NCBI GenBank assembly: GCA_963793105.1 | Contig: CAWBZB010000004.1 | Coordinates: 620,001 to 684,000 of the forward strand | Source of the DNA: UBA10649 sp963793105 | GTDB lineage: Bacteria > Actinomycetota > Actinomycetes > S36-B12 | Direction: 5' to 3' | Length of the DNA: 64,000 nt | Part shown: piece by piece, positions 1 through 8,043 of the stretch | How positions within the stretch are numbered: the stretch's first letter is position 1 | How the letters are laid out: every line of letters begins with the position of its first letter | Translations under genes and position numbers: made by a program | Notes under the pieces: model-generated | Seen by the model: only the letters and a program-made list of their open reading frames with translations | Databases searched by the model: none | What the model was told of the DNA's origin: nothing

Positions 1-179
1 AAGCGCGTGAGGTCGAGGTAGATCTCGAAGCGGTTGCACGTCGCCAGGACCACCGCCCCGGCGACGTCGGTGCCCGAGCCCACCAGCCGAGTCGCGAGGC
101 CCTCCTCGGCCCTCGACAGCCGGTCGATCTCCTCGAGGGTGACATCGTGGTGGCTTGCACCGACGAGCACCATGACCAT
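1..179 (-). CDS. hemA: Glutamyl-tRNA reductase, N-terminal part (runs off the window)
   Basis: First committed enzyme of C5-route tetrapyrrole synthesis; it reduces glutamyl-tRNA to glutamate-1-semialdehyde, the substrate of the HemL encoded at 5506. About 59 N-terminal residues are visible, with the family pattern VGASHHDV at the start and VLATCNRFEIY near residues 44-54, whose Cys48 would be the catalytic nucleophile. I chose the ATG at 179 because a TACACT box (187-192) lies 7 bases upstream, which fits a leaderless transcript; an in-frame ATG at 173 is the alternative. It is divergent from hemE. The rest lies left of the window. Confidence 0.9.
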   Translation of the reverse strand, partial: MVMVLVGASHHDVTLEEIDRLSRAEEGLATRLVGSGTDVAGAVVLATCNRFEIYLDLTR

Positions 180-186
180 GGAGCGG

Positions 187-228
187 AGTGTACGTCGCGC
201 GGAGTGGACGCGCTCACTCGGATAGGTT
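187..228. promoter_or_regulatory. Divergent hemA/hemE promoter region with start-proximal -10 boxes
   Basis: The 55-base gap between the divergent hemA and hemE starts has a TACACT box for hemA on the minus strand (187-192, 7 bases before its ATG) and a TAGGTT box for hemE on the plus strand (223-228, 6 bases before its ATG). No Shine-Dalgarno sequence precedes either start. Both arrangements fit leaderless actinobacterial promoters. I see no convincing -35 elements. Confidence 0.5.
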
Positions 229-234
229 GACCGC

Positions 235-1305
235 ATGCCCTCCGACTCGGCCCTGCCGGCCGCCCATCCGCTCCTGGATGGGAGGACCGCCCAATCGCCG
301 ATTGTCCTTGCCTACCAAGGAATCCGACCGCCACGCAGACCCATCTGGATGATGCGGCAGGCCGGACGATCCCTGCCCGAGTACCGAGCGGTGCGACAGG
401 GGATCCCGATGCTCGAGTCGTGCCTGCGGCCCGAGCTGGCCGCGGCCATCACGCTTCAGCCCGTGATCCGACACGGTGTCGATGCCGCCATCCTCTTCAG
501 CGACATCGTGATCCCCCTGAAGCTCGCGGGAGTCGACGTGGACATCGTGGCCGGTGTCGGCCCCGTGATGGGTGCCCCGGTTCGGAGCCTGGCGGACGTG
601 CGGGCGCTGCCGACGCTCGATCCCGCGGCCCTGGACCCCATCACGTCCGCCGTCCGCATCGTCACGTCGGAACTGGGCACCACCCCGCTCATCGGCTTCG
701 CCGGAGCGCCATTCACGCTGGCGTCGTACCTCGTGGAAGGCGGACCCTCGCGCGAGAAGGCCCACACGCGGGCGATGATGCGTGAGGATCCCCGGACGTG
801 GTCGGAACTGATGGCGTGGATCGCCGGCGTCACCGGCACCTTCCTGCGCTCGCAGGCCCTGGCCGGCGCCAGCGCGGTCCAGCTCTTCGACTCATGGGTC
901 GGCGCCCTCACCCTCGAGGAGTACGAGGCCAGTGTCGCCCCCTACTCCCGCGCCGTGATGGACGCGGTCGCCGACCTCCCCCTGCCACGGGTCCACTTCG
1001 GAACCGGCACCGAGCACCTGCTGGTCGCCATGCGTGACGTCGGCGCCACGGTCATGGGGATCGACCAGAACACCCCGCTCGACGTCGCCAACGACCTCCT
1101 GGGCGGCACCACGCCGCTGCAGGGGAACATCGACCCTGACCTGCTGTCCGCCGACTGGGACGTCCTGGCCGGCAACGTCCGCGACGTCCTGCGACGCGGA
1201 CAGGCGGCACCGGCCCACGTGGTGAACCTCGGCCACGGCGTGCCCAAGGACACCGACCCCGACGTGCTCACCCGCATGGTCGCGCTCGTGCACGACGAGG
1301 GCTGA
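235..1305 (+). CDS. hemE: Uroporphyrinogen decarboxylase
   Basis: Decarboxylates the four acetate side chains of uroporphyrinogen III to give coproporphyrinogen III in the cytosol. The 356-residue length is typical. Residues 35-51 read RPIWMMRQAGRSLPEYR, the N-terminal UROD signature with its substrate-binding arginines, and a second signature, GFAGAPFTLASY, lies near residue 145. It is the first gene of a plus-strand haem operon and is separated by 3 bases from the coproporphyrinogen oxidase gene. The start codon sits 6 bases after a TAGGTT box, suggesting leaderless expression. Confidence 0.96.
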   Translation: MPSDSALPAAHPLLDGRTAQSPIVLAYQGIRPPRRPIWMMRQAGRSLPEYRAVRQGIPMLESCLRPELAAAITLQPVIRHGVDAAILFSDIVIPLKLAGVDVDIVAGVGPVMGAPVRSLADVRALPTLDPAALDPITSAVRIVTSELGTTPLIGFAGAPFTLASYLVEGGPSREKAHTRAMMREDPRTWSELMAWIAGVTGTFLRSQALAGASAVQLFDSWVGALTLEEYEASVAPYSRAVMDAVADLPLPRVHFGTGTEHLLVAMRDVGATVMGIDQNTPLDVANDLLGGTTPLQGNIDPDLLSADWDVLAGNVRDVLRRGQAAPAHVVNLGHGVPKDTDPDVLTRMVALVHDEG

Positions 1306-1308
1306 GCC

Positions 1309-2691
1309 ATGACCGTCGTCGTCATCGGCGGTGGCGTGGCGGGACTGGTCGCCGCCCGGACACTCCTCCAGGCGGGGATGCCCGTGCGCCTGCTCGAGGC
1401 CTCGCCCCGCTTCGGGGGGGCCTTGCGCTCGGCGACCGTCGGCGGCGTGAGCGTCGACATCGGGGCCGAGGCCTTCGCCGTCACCAGGCCCGAGGCGCGG
1501 GAGCTCATCGATGACCTCGGCCTGTCGGCGACGGTGGTCCGGCCCCGGCGCTCCGACGCCCGCGTCCTCCTGGACACCGGACTGTTCCCGATGCCCCATG
1601 CACTGCTCGGGATCCCGACCGACCTGGGCGACCCCGAGGTCGTGGCGATCATCGGGACGGGCGCTGCCATCGACGCGGTCGCCCTCGACTCACGTCCCGT
1701 GCCTGATGACCTCGATCCGGGGCTGACCCTCGGCCGACTCGTGCGCCAGCGCATGGGCGACGCGGTCGTCGAGCGCATCGTGAGGCCGGTCGTCGGTGGA
1801 GTGCACGCCATCGATCCCGATCTCGTGGAGGCCGATGCGGTGGTTCCCGGACTGCTTCGCGCCCTGCACGGCACAGGCAGCCTCGCGGCCGCCGCATCGA
1901 CGCTCCGCGCGGCGTCCGGCGTGCCGGGCGCAGCCATCGCGGGACTGCGCGGCGGGATGACGGCGCTCGTCGCCGCGCTCGTCGACGACCTGCGGCGGCG
2001 CGGGGCCGTGCTGGAGACCGACGTGCCGGTCTCCGGGATCCAGCCGGAACGGGCGGGCTGGACCGTGCGCACGCCGACGGGCGCATGGGCGGCGGACGCG
2101 GTGGTGCTCGCCGTCGACGCTCCGCGAGCGGCGGCACTGCTCGAGCGATCCGAGGGGACCCGCGAGGTGCGCGACCGCCTGGCTGCCGTCAGCGTGGGGG
2201 ACGTGGCCGTCGTGGCCGCCGTCGTCGCCTCCCCGTCCCTGGACGCGGACCCGGTCGGATCGGGTGTGCTGATCCCGCCCGGCGTGGGCGGACTGCAGGC
2301 GAAGGCCATGACGCACGCGTCCGCCAAGTGGGACTGGATCCGCGAGTCCTTCGGCCCCGGTCGGCATCTGGTCCGCCTGTCCTACGGTCGCGACGGACAC
2401 CTGGACGAGGACCTCGCCGCCCTGCCGGAGATCGCCCGACGTGACCTGGAGCTCATCACCGGGACCATGATCACCGAGTTCGAGGACGTCGCCGTCGCGC
2501 GATGGGCGCACTCCCTGGTCCACCAGCGGGTCGGGCATCGCGAGAACGTCGCCGCACTCCGATCAGCCGTGGCGGCCCAGCCGACGCTGGCGATCGCCGG
2601 AGCCGGCATCGGGGGGAACGGGCTCGCGGGCACGATCGCCCAGGCCCGCACCGTCCTGGACCAGTTGTCGGGCGCTGCGCTGCCGCATTGA
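1309..2691 (+). CDS. cgoX: Coproporphyrinogen III oxidase, HemY/CgoX type (FAD)
   Basis: Flavoprotein of the HemG/HemY family. In actinobacteria this family oxidises coproporphyrinogen III to coproporphyrin III rather than acting on protoporphyrinogen. The N-terminus VVVIGGGVAGLVAARTL is a dinucleotide-binding Rossmann motif, followed by an E-A-S-P-R-F-G-G segment; the C-terminus has the usual IAGAGIGGNGLAGTIAQAR FAD-contact region. Its 460 residues match the family. Placement between hemE and hemQ/cpfC supports the coproporphyrin-dependent assignment; older names are hemY or hemG. Confidence 0.92.
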   Translation: MTVVVIGGGVAGLVAARTLLQAGMPVRLLEASPRFGGALRSATVGGVSVDIGAEAFAVTRPEARELIDDLGLSATVVRPRRSDARVLLDTGLFPMPHALLGIPTDLGDPEVVAIIGTGAAIDAVALDSRPVPDDLDPGLTLGRLVRQRMGDAVVERIVRPVVGGVHAIDPDLVEADAVVPGLLRALHGTGSLAAAASTLRAASGVPGAAIAGLRGGMTALVAALVDDLRRRGAVLETDVPVSGIQPERAGWTVRTPTGAWAADAVVLAVDAPRAAALLERSEGTREVRDRLAAVSVGDVAVVAAVVASPSLDADPVGSGVLIPPGVGGLQAKAMTHASAKWDWIRESFGPGRHLVRLSYGRDGHLDEDLAALPEIARRDLELITGTMITEFEDVAVARWAHSLVHQRVGHRENVAALRSAVAAQPTLAIAGAGIGGNGLAGTIAQARTVLDQLSGAALPH

Positions 2692-2714
2692 CGGCCGGAT
2701 GGGAAACTAGCCGC

Positions 2715-3413
2715 ATGACTGCCCCCGAGCGATCCCGCCCAACCGCCCGCGAGATCAATGACACGATCCGGTACACGTGCTGGACGGTCTACCGGCGGAC
2801 CGGGATCGGGCCGACGCCGGACGCCGCCGCCGAGGTCGAGCTCCTGGTCAAGACGCTCGACGAGTCGGACACGACGATCCGGGGGCTGTATGACGTCTCG
2901 GCGATGCGGGCCGACGCCGACCTGATGGTCTGGATGCACGCGCCCACCGCAGAGGCGATCCAGGCCGGACTCCGCGACCTGCGACGAACGGGCATCGCCG
3001 GCAGCGTCGAGATGACGTGGTCCGGCATGGCCCTCCACCGCCCAGCGGAGTTCAACAAGAGCCATGTCCCCGCCTTCATGGCCGGCCATGAGCCCCGCGA
3101 CTGGGTCACGGTCTACCCCTTCGTGCGGTCCTACGAGTGGTACCTGCTGCCCGACGACGAGCGCCGCGGCATGCTCGTCGAGCACGGGATGATGGGGCGC
3201 GACTACGCGGGGATCCTGTCCAACACGGTGTCCGCGTTCGCGCTCGGCGACTACGAATGGATCCTCGCGCTGGAGTCCGACGAGCTGCACGAGACCGTCG
3301 ACATGATGCGTCACCTTCGGGGATCACAGGCCAGACGCCACGTGCGCGAGGAGATCCCGTTCTACACCGGGCGTCTCGTGGACCCGGCCGCCGCCGTCGA
3401 CCTCCTGCGCTGA
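2715..3413 (+). CDS. hemQ: Coproheme decarboxylase (HemQ, chlorite-dismutase family)
   Basis: Converts iron-coproporphyrin III (coproheme) to protohaem by two oxidative decarboxylations, the last step of the route used by Gram-positive bacteria. The 232-residue product begins at ATG 2715; a longer open frame upstream is out of phase with the end of cgoX and unsupported. Visible family features are REINDTIRYTCWTVYRR near the start, the actinobacterial YPFVRSYEWYLL segment and HGMMGRDYAG followed by GDYEWILALE. It lies directly before the ferrochelatase gene, as expected for the pathway. Confidence 0.94.
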   Translation: MTAPERSRPTAREINDTIRYTCWTVYRRTGIGPTPDAAAEVELLVKTLDESDTTIRGLYDVSAMRADADLMVWMHAPTAEAIQAGLRDLRRTGIAGSVEMTWSGMALHRPAEFNKSHVPAFMAGHEPRDWVTVYPFVRSYEWYLLPDDERRGMLVEHGMMGRDYAGILSNTVSAFALGDYEWILALESDELHETVDMMRHLRGSQARRHVREEIPFYTGRLVDPAAAVDLLR

Positions 3414-3437
3414 GGACCGGGTCATGAGGAGCACCCC

Positions 3438-4508
3438 GTGAACGTCGATGCCATCCTGCTCGCCTCCTTCGGCGGCCCCGAGGGACCGGACGAGGTGATG
3501 CCCTTCCTCGAGCGAGTCACGGCCGGCCGCGGCGTCCCACGCGAACGGCTCGAGGCGGTCTCGCAGCACTACCTCGCACTCGGCGGCGTGAGCCCGATCA
3601 ACGAGCAGAACCGTGGGCTGATCGCCGCGCTCGGCGACGAGCTCGGGCGGCGCGGCATCACCCAGCCGCTGTACTGGGGCAACCGCAACTCCGCCCCGTT
3701 CTTCGTCGACGCGATCCGCGACCTGCACGCCGACGGCCACCGACGGGTGCTGGCCATCGCGACGAGCGCCTACTCCTCCTACTCCGGCTGCCGTCAGTAC
3801 CGCGAGAACCTCGCCGCGGCCCTGACCGAGTCCGGGGCCGGCGACGAGGTCCAGATCACGAAGGTGCGGCCGTACTACGACCAGCCCGGCTTCGCCGAGC
3901 CCTTCGCGACCGGACTCGCGGCGAGCCTCCAGGACCTCGCCACCCGTGGGTTCGACGTCGCCGACTCCCATGTGCTCTTCACCACCCACTCCATCCCGGT
4001 CTCCATGGCACTGACCTCCGGCCCCGAGGACCTGCGCGCCGGCGACCTGCCGGGGATGTACGAGCGCCAGCACCTGGACGTGGCCGAGCGGGTCATCCGG
4101 GCGCTCGGCGGCTCGCAGGCGCCGGCCTGGTCGCTGGTCTTCCAGTCCCGCAGCGGGCCGCCGCAGGTCCCGTGGCTCGAGCCCGACGTGAACGACGCCC
4201 TGGAGGACCTCGCCGCGCAGGGCGTGCGGGCGGTGGTGCTCGCGCCGATCGGGTTCATCAGCGACCACGTCGAGGTGGTCTGGGATCTGGACCACGAGGC
4301 CGCCGACACCGCCGAGCGCCTGGGGCTGACCGTGCTGCGGGTGGCCACCCCGGGAGTCGACCCCGCGTTCGTCTCGGCGCTGGCCGACCTCGCCCAGGAG
4401 GCCGTGGGCGGTGGCCAGATCGGCCACGACGGCACCTGGCCGACGCTGTGCTCCGGCGGCTGCTGCCCCAACTCCCGTGCGGACCTGCCCGCCGTCGCCG
4501 GCGGATAG
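3438..4508 (+). CDS. cpfC: Coproporphyrin III ferrochelatase
   Basis: Inserts ferrous iron into coproporphyrin III; the HemQ product upstream then completes haem. The 356-residue sequence has LLASFGGPEGPDEV at the N-terminus, the catalytic-site histidine in TTHSIP and the conserved glutamate region VEVVWDLDHEA. Near the C-terminus Cys338, Cys342 and Cys343 (in LCSGGCCPNS) are suited to ligating the [2Fe-2S] cluster known in many actinobacterial ferrochelatases; cluster binding is inferred. Also known as hemH. Confidence 0.94.
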   Translation: MNVDAILLASFGGPEGPDEVMPFLERVTAGRGVPRERLEAVSQHYLALGGVSPINEQNRGLIAALGDELGRRGITQPLYWGNRNSAPFFVDAIRDLHADGHRRVLAIATSAYSSYSGCRQYRENLAAALTESGAGDEVQITKVRPYYDQPGFAEPFATGLAASLQDLATRGFDVADSHVLFTTHSIPVSMALTSGPEDLRAGDLPGMYERQHLDVAERVIRALGGSQAPAWSLVFQSRSGPPQVPWLEPDVNDALEDLAAQGVRAVVLAPIGFISDHVEVVWDLDHEAADTAERLGLTVLRVATPGVDPAFVSALADLAQEAVGGGQIGHDGTWPTLCSGGCCPNSRADLPAVAGG

Positions 4509-4521
4509 GCTCGCGCCCATC

Positions 4522-5493
4522 ATGGACATTCGCGAACGTCCGCGCCGGCTGCGGCGCACGGCGTCACTGCGCCGCCTCGTCGCCGAGACCCGGCTCTCCC
4601 CCGCCGACCTGATCCTCCCGGTGTTCGTGCGCGAGGGCGCCACCGAGCCGATCGCCATCGGCTCCATGCCCGGGGTCGTGCAGCACACCGAGTCGACGTT
4701 GCGGCAGGCGGTGACCGACGCGGCCGAGGCCGGTGTGGGGGCCGTGATGATCTTCGGGGTACCCGCCGTCCGCGATGCCTGCGGCGACGCCGCAGTGGCG
4801 GAGGACAGCATCCTCGCGAACGCGGTGCGCTGGACCAGGGCCACCACCGGGGACGACCTGCCCGTCATCGCCGACCTCTGCCTCGACGAGTTCACCTCTC
4901 ACGGCCACTGCGGCGTCCTCGCCGACGACGGCACCGTCGACAACGACGCGACCCTCGAGGTGTACCAGCGCATGGCGCTCACCCTCGCCCACGCGGGATC
5001 GGACCTCCTCGGCCTCAGCGGCATGATGGACGGCCAGGTGGGCGCCGTGCGCGACGCGCTCGACGACCAGGGACTCACCGACACGTCGCTGCTGGCCTAC
5101 GCCGCGAAGTACGCGTCGGCCATGTACGGGCCGTTCCGCGAGGCGGTGGAGAGCCAGCTCGACGGCGACCGCCGCAGCTACCAGCAGGATCCGGCCAACG
5201 CGATCGAAGCCCTGCGCGAGGTGCGGCTCGACGTCGCCGAGGGCGCGGACATCGTCATGGTGAAGCCGGCCCTGCCGTATCTCGACGTCATCTCCCGGGT
5301 CGCGGACGAGGTGGACGTCCCGCTGGCTGCCTACGTCGTCTCGGGGGAGTTCTCCATGGTCGAGGCCGCGGCGGCCGCCGGGATGATCGACCGCGACCGC
5401 GCGATCACCGAGGTCCTCACGAGCGTCAAGCGCGCCGGGGCCGGGATCATCGCGACCTACTGGGCGACCGAGGTCGCCCGCTGGCTCAAGTAG
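4522..5493 (+). CDS. hemB: Delta-aminolevulinic acid dehydratase (porphobilinogen synthase)
   Basis: Condenses two 5-aminolevulinate molecules to porphobilinogen. The start is ATG 4522 (MDIRERPRRLRR), 13 bases after cpfC; a longer frame overlaps cpfC and was rejected. It has 323 residues. The Schiff-base lysine lies in MVKPALPYLD and the second active-site lysine in AAKYASAMYGPFR. The metal segment reads DLCLDEFTSHGHCG: two cysteines of the usual zinc triad are kept, but the middle one is aspartate, the variant I associate with actinobacterial enzymes. Confidence 0.95.
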   Translation: MDIRERPRRLRRTASLRRLVAETRLSPADLILPVFVREGATEPIAIGSMPGVVQHTESTLRQAVTDAAEAGVGAVMIFGVPAVRDACGDAAVAEDSILANAVRWTRATTGDDLPVIADLCLDEFTSHGHCGVLADDGTVDNDATLEVYQRMALTLAHAGSDLLGLSGMMDGQVGAVRDALDDQGLTDTSLLAYAAKYASAMYGPFREAVESQLDGDRRSYQQDPANAIEALREVRLDVAEGADIVMVKPALPYLDVISRVADEVDVPLAAYVVSGEFSMVEAAAAAGMIDRDRAITEVLTSVKRAGAGIIATYWATEVARWLK

Positions 5494-5505
5494 AACGGGG
5501 CACCC

Positions 5506-6801
5506 ATGGCACCGACGTCCGAGGAATGGTTCGCGCGCGCCCAGCAGGTGATCCCCGGGGGCGTCAGCTCTCCGGTTCGCGCCTTCCGCTCCGTGGGCGG
5601 CGCCCCCCGGTACGTCGCCCACGCACAGGGATCCCGCATCACCGACACCGAGGGCCGCGAGTACGTCGACCTCGTGGGGGCCTGGGGCCCGATGATCCTC
5701 GGCCACGCGCACCCGGCGGTGGTCGCCGAGGTGTCCGCCGCGGTCGCGGGTTCCGCGTCCTTCGGGGCGCCCTGCCCCCCGGAGGTGGAACTGGCCGAGG
5801 AGATCGCGCGGCGGGTCGCCCCCGTCGATCGCGTGCGGTTCACCAATTCGGGCACCGAGGCCGTCATGACAGCCATCCGACTGGCGCGGGCGAGCAGCGG
5901 TCGGAACCTCATCGTGAAGTTCGCCGGCTGCTACCACGGACATGCGGACTCGCTCCTGGTCTCCGCGGGATCCGGGGTCGCCACCCTCGGCCTGCCGGAC
6001 TCCCCCGGCGTCACGGCGTCGACAGCCGCGGACACCGTCGTCCTGCCGTTCGGCGACGTCGAGGCGCTCGAGGGGCTCTTCGCCGCTCGCGGCGAGGAGA
6101 TCGCCTGCGTCATCACCGAGGCGATACCGGCGAACATGGGTGTCGTGCCGCCGCCGCCCGGTTTCAACGCGCGGATCGCCGCACTCACCCGGGCGAACGG
6201 ATCGGTGTTCGTCCTCGACGAGGTGATGACCGGCTTCCGGGTCCGGGAGGACGGCTGGTGGGGCGTGGAGGGCCGCGAGGAGTCCTGGACACCCGACCTG
6301 TTCACCTACGGAAAGGTCATCGGCGGAGGCATGCCGCTGGCCGCCGTCGCGGGATCAGCGGAGATCCTGGACCTGCTCGCGCCCGCCGGCCCCGTCTACC
6401 AGGCGGGAACCCTGAGCGGCAACCCGGTCGCGACGACCGCTGGGCTGGTCACCCTGCAGCACTGCACCCCGGACGTCTACCGGCATCTCGACGCGACCGC
6501 GACGACGGTGAAGACCATCGTCGGCGACGCGTTCGACCGCCACGGGATCGTCCACCGGGCCCAGTCGGCGGGCAACCTGTTCTCCTTCTTCTTCACCGAG
6601 GCACCGGTGCGCACGTACGACGACGCCCGCACGCAGGACACGGCGGCGTTCGCCCGCTTCTTCCACGCGATGCTCGAGAACGGCGTCTGGCTCCCACCGT
6701 CGGCGTACGAGGCATGGTTCGTCTCGGCCGCGCACACCGACGACGACCTCGAGATCATCGAACACGCGGCCGAGGCGGCCGCCGCGGCCGCCCGCGGCTG
6801 A
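5506..6801 (+). CDS. hemL: Glutamate-1-semialdehyde 2,1-aminomutase
   Basis: PLP enzyme of the class-III aminotransferase fold that turns glutamate-1-semialdehyde into 5-aminolevulinate, feeding HemB. It has 431 residues, the usual length. Recognisable parts are PGGVSSPVRAFRSVGG near the N-terminus, the metal/PLP-contact DEVMTGFR, and the PLP lysine in TYGKVIGGGMPLAAV. It is the last haem gene of the cluster, 12 bases after hemB. Together the cluster supplies all steps except HemC and HemD, which may lie with hemA to the left. Confidence 0.95.
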   Translation: MAPTSEEWFARAQQVIPGGVSSPVRAFRSVGGAPRYVAHAQGSRITDTEGREYVDLVGAWGPMILGHAHPAVVAEVSAAVAGSASFGAPCPPEVELAEEIARRVAPVDRVRFTNSGTEAVMTAIRLARASSGRNLIVKFAGCYHGHADSLLVSAGSGVATLGLPDSPGVTASTAADTVVLPFGDVEALEGLFAARGEEIACVITEAIPANMGVVPPPPGFNARIAALTRANGSVFVLDEVMTGFRVREDGWWGVEGREESWTPDLFTYGKVIGGGMPLAAVAGSAEILDLLAPAGPVYQAGTLSGNPVATTAGLVTLQHCTPDVYRHLDATATTVKTIVGDAFDRHGIVHRAQSAGNLFSFFFTEAPVRTYDDARTQDTAAFARFFHAMLENGVWLPPSAYEAWFVSAAHTDDDLEIIEHAAEAAAAAARG

Positions 6802-6811
6802 GGGTGGTGGG

Positions 6812-7957
6812 ATGGACCCCATGACGCACCCGGACCCCGCGACGACGGACGACCCCGCCGAGCCGTCCGCTCCCCGACGGGCACCGGCGGCGATGGCGAT
6901 CGGGGCGCTGCTGGGCCTGGTCCTCGGCTACGTCGTGCTCCTGCTGGTCCAGGGCGGGACCACGCTCCTGTGGACCACGCTGCCGGACGAGATGGGCGTG
7001 GCACCCGCCTGGTACGTCATCGCCCTGCCGCTTGCGGCCGGCCTCCTCGTCTTCGCCGTCCGGCGCTTCCTCGGCGACCACGGGCACTCGCCGCTCGGCG
7101 GAATCACGATCACCCCGCTGACTCCCCGCAGCTACCTCGACGCCATCCTCGCGATCGTCTTCTCGCTGCTCGGCGGACTGGTCCTCGGCCCCGAGATCGC
7201 GCTGGTGTCGACCGGTGCCGTCATCGGCGGACTGGTGGCGAAGGCGACCGGAGCCGATCCCACGCGCGTGGTCTCCGCCAGCGCCGGCGGCGCCCTGCTC
7301 GCGCTGTTCGTGAAGCCCGTGCTCAGCGGGTCGCTGTCCCTGGGCGGCACCAGCGACCTGGCCATCCCGGACATCGCCTGGGCCATCCCCACCGCCCTTC
7401 TCACCGCCGTGGTGGTCGTCGTCGTGCGGTGGGTGGCGCGGCTGCTCGTCCGCGCCACCGGACCCGGACCGCGCCTGTGGGCCCTCGTCGGCGGCGCACT
7501 CGTCGTGTCGGCCTCGGCCCTCGCCCTGCAGGCCTGGACGGATGCGCCGATCGCGTTCGTCATGACCTCCGGTGAAGGTGAGATCGCCCTCCTGGCCCAG
7601 GAGACCGCGGCCTCCACCGTGCTGGCGATCTTCCTGCTCAAGGCCGTGGCCTACGCGGTGTCACTCGGCGCCGGCTTCCGCGGCGGTCCGTTCTTCCCCG
7701 TGATGTTCGTCGGGGCGGCCATCGGCCTCTTCGTCGCGCTGGTCCTGCCGAGTGGCCCGTCCGTCACCGCGGCCATCGTCGTCGGCATCGTCGCAGCGGT
7801 GGTCGGGACGGCCGCGATGACGTGGCCGATCGCCCTCGCGCTCGGCGGCGTCATCGGCTTCGCCTTCGCCGGCTGGGCGCTCGTGCCGGCCGCCGTGGTG
7901 GGGGCGGCCGTCGCCCGCGCCGTTCCGCGGTTCGCCGACCGCACGCCGCCCGCCTGA
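6812..7957 (+). CDS. ClC-type chloride channel/antiporter family membrane protein
   Basis: Integral membrane protein of about 380 residues with many hydrophobic segments. Two family motifs can be seen: GLVLGPEIALVSTGAVIGG, matching the G(K/R)EGP-type anion-pathway segment, and SLGAGFRGGPFFPVMFVGAAIG, matching GSGxxGGxFxPxxxxGAxxG. ClC proteins carry chloride, either passively or in exchange for protons; the gating glutamate appears to be the E of GPE. It has no cytoplasmic CBS domains. ATG 6824 is an alternative start. It follows hemL by 10 bases but is functionally unrelated. Confidence 0.85.
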   Translation: MDPMTHPDPATTDDPAEPSAPRRAPAAMAIGALLGLVLGYVVLLLVQGGTTLLWTTLPDEMGVAPAWYVIALPLAAGLLVFAVRRFLGDHGHSPLGGITITPLTPRSYLDAILAIVFSLLGGLVLGPEIALVSTGAVIGGLVAKATGADPTRVVSASAGGALLALFVKPVLSGSLSLGGTSDLAIPDIAWAIPTALLTAVVVVVVRWVARLLVRATGPGPRLWALVGGALVVSASALALQAWTDAPIAFVMTSGEGEIALLAQETAASTVLAIFLLKAVAYAVSLGAGFRGGPFFPVMFVGAAIGLFVALVLPSGPSVTAAIVVGIVAAVVGTAAMTWPIALALGGVIGFAFAGWALVPAAVVGAAVARAVPRFADRTPPA

Positions 7958-7963
7958 CCCCAA

Positions 7964-8035
7964 CCCCCGATGCCTCGTCACATGTGGCGGGCTTCGACCC
8001 CCCGGAAGCCACCACACGTGACGACGCATCGGGGG
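7964..8035. repeat. Long palindromic repeat, copy 1 (between convergent genes)
   Basis: An imperfect inverted repeat fills the gap between the ClC stop (7957) and the restored stop of the convergent gene (8044). The left arm starts CCCCCGATGCCTCGTCAC and continues ATGTGGCGGGCTTC; the right arm is its near-complement, ending GACGCATCGGGGG. The stem is about 31 base pairs with a few mismatches and a short loop. It shares its core (GATGCCTCGTCAC, two variable bases, GTGGCGG) with the element at 55539-55602. It may act as a two-way transcription terminator. Confidence 0.85.
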
Positions 8036-8043
8036 CGAGACGG

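Noticed and set aside
7661..8043. Long C-terminal extension of the cyanophycinase-like protein, antisense to the ClC gene
   Set aside because: It begins exactly at a one-base frameshift, passes through the palindrome and has low-complexity composition; a clean stop at 8044 is restored by deleting one base.
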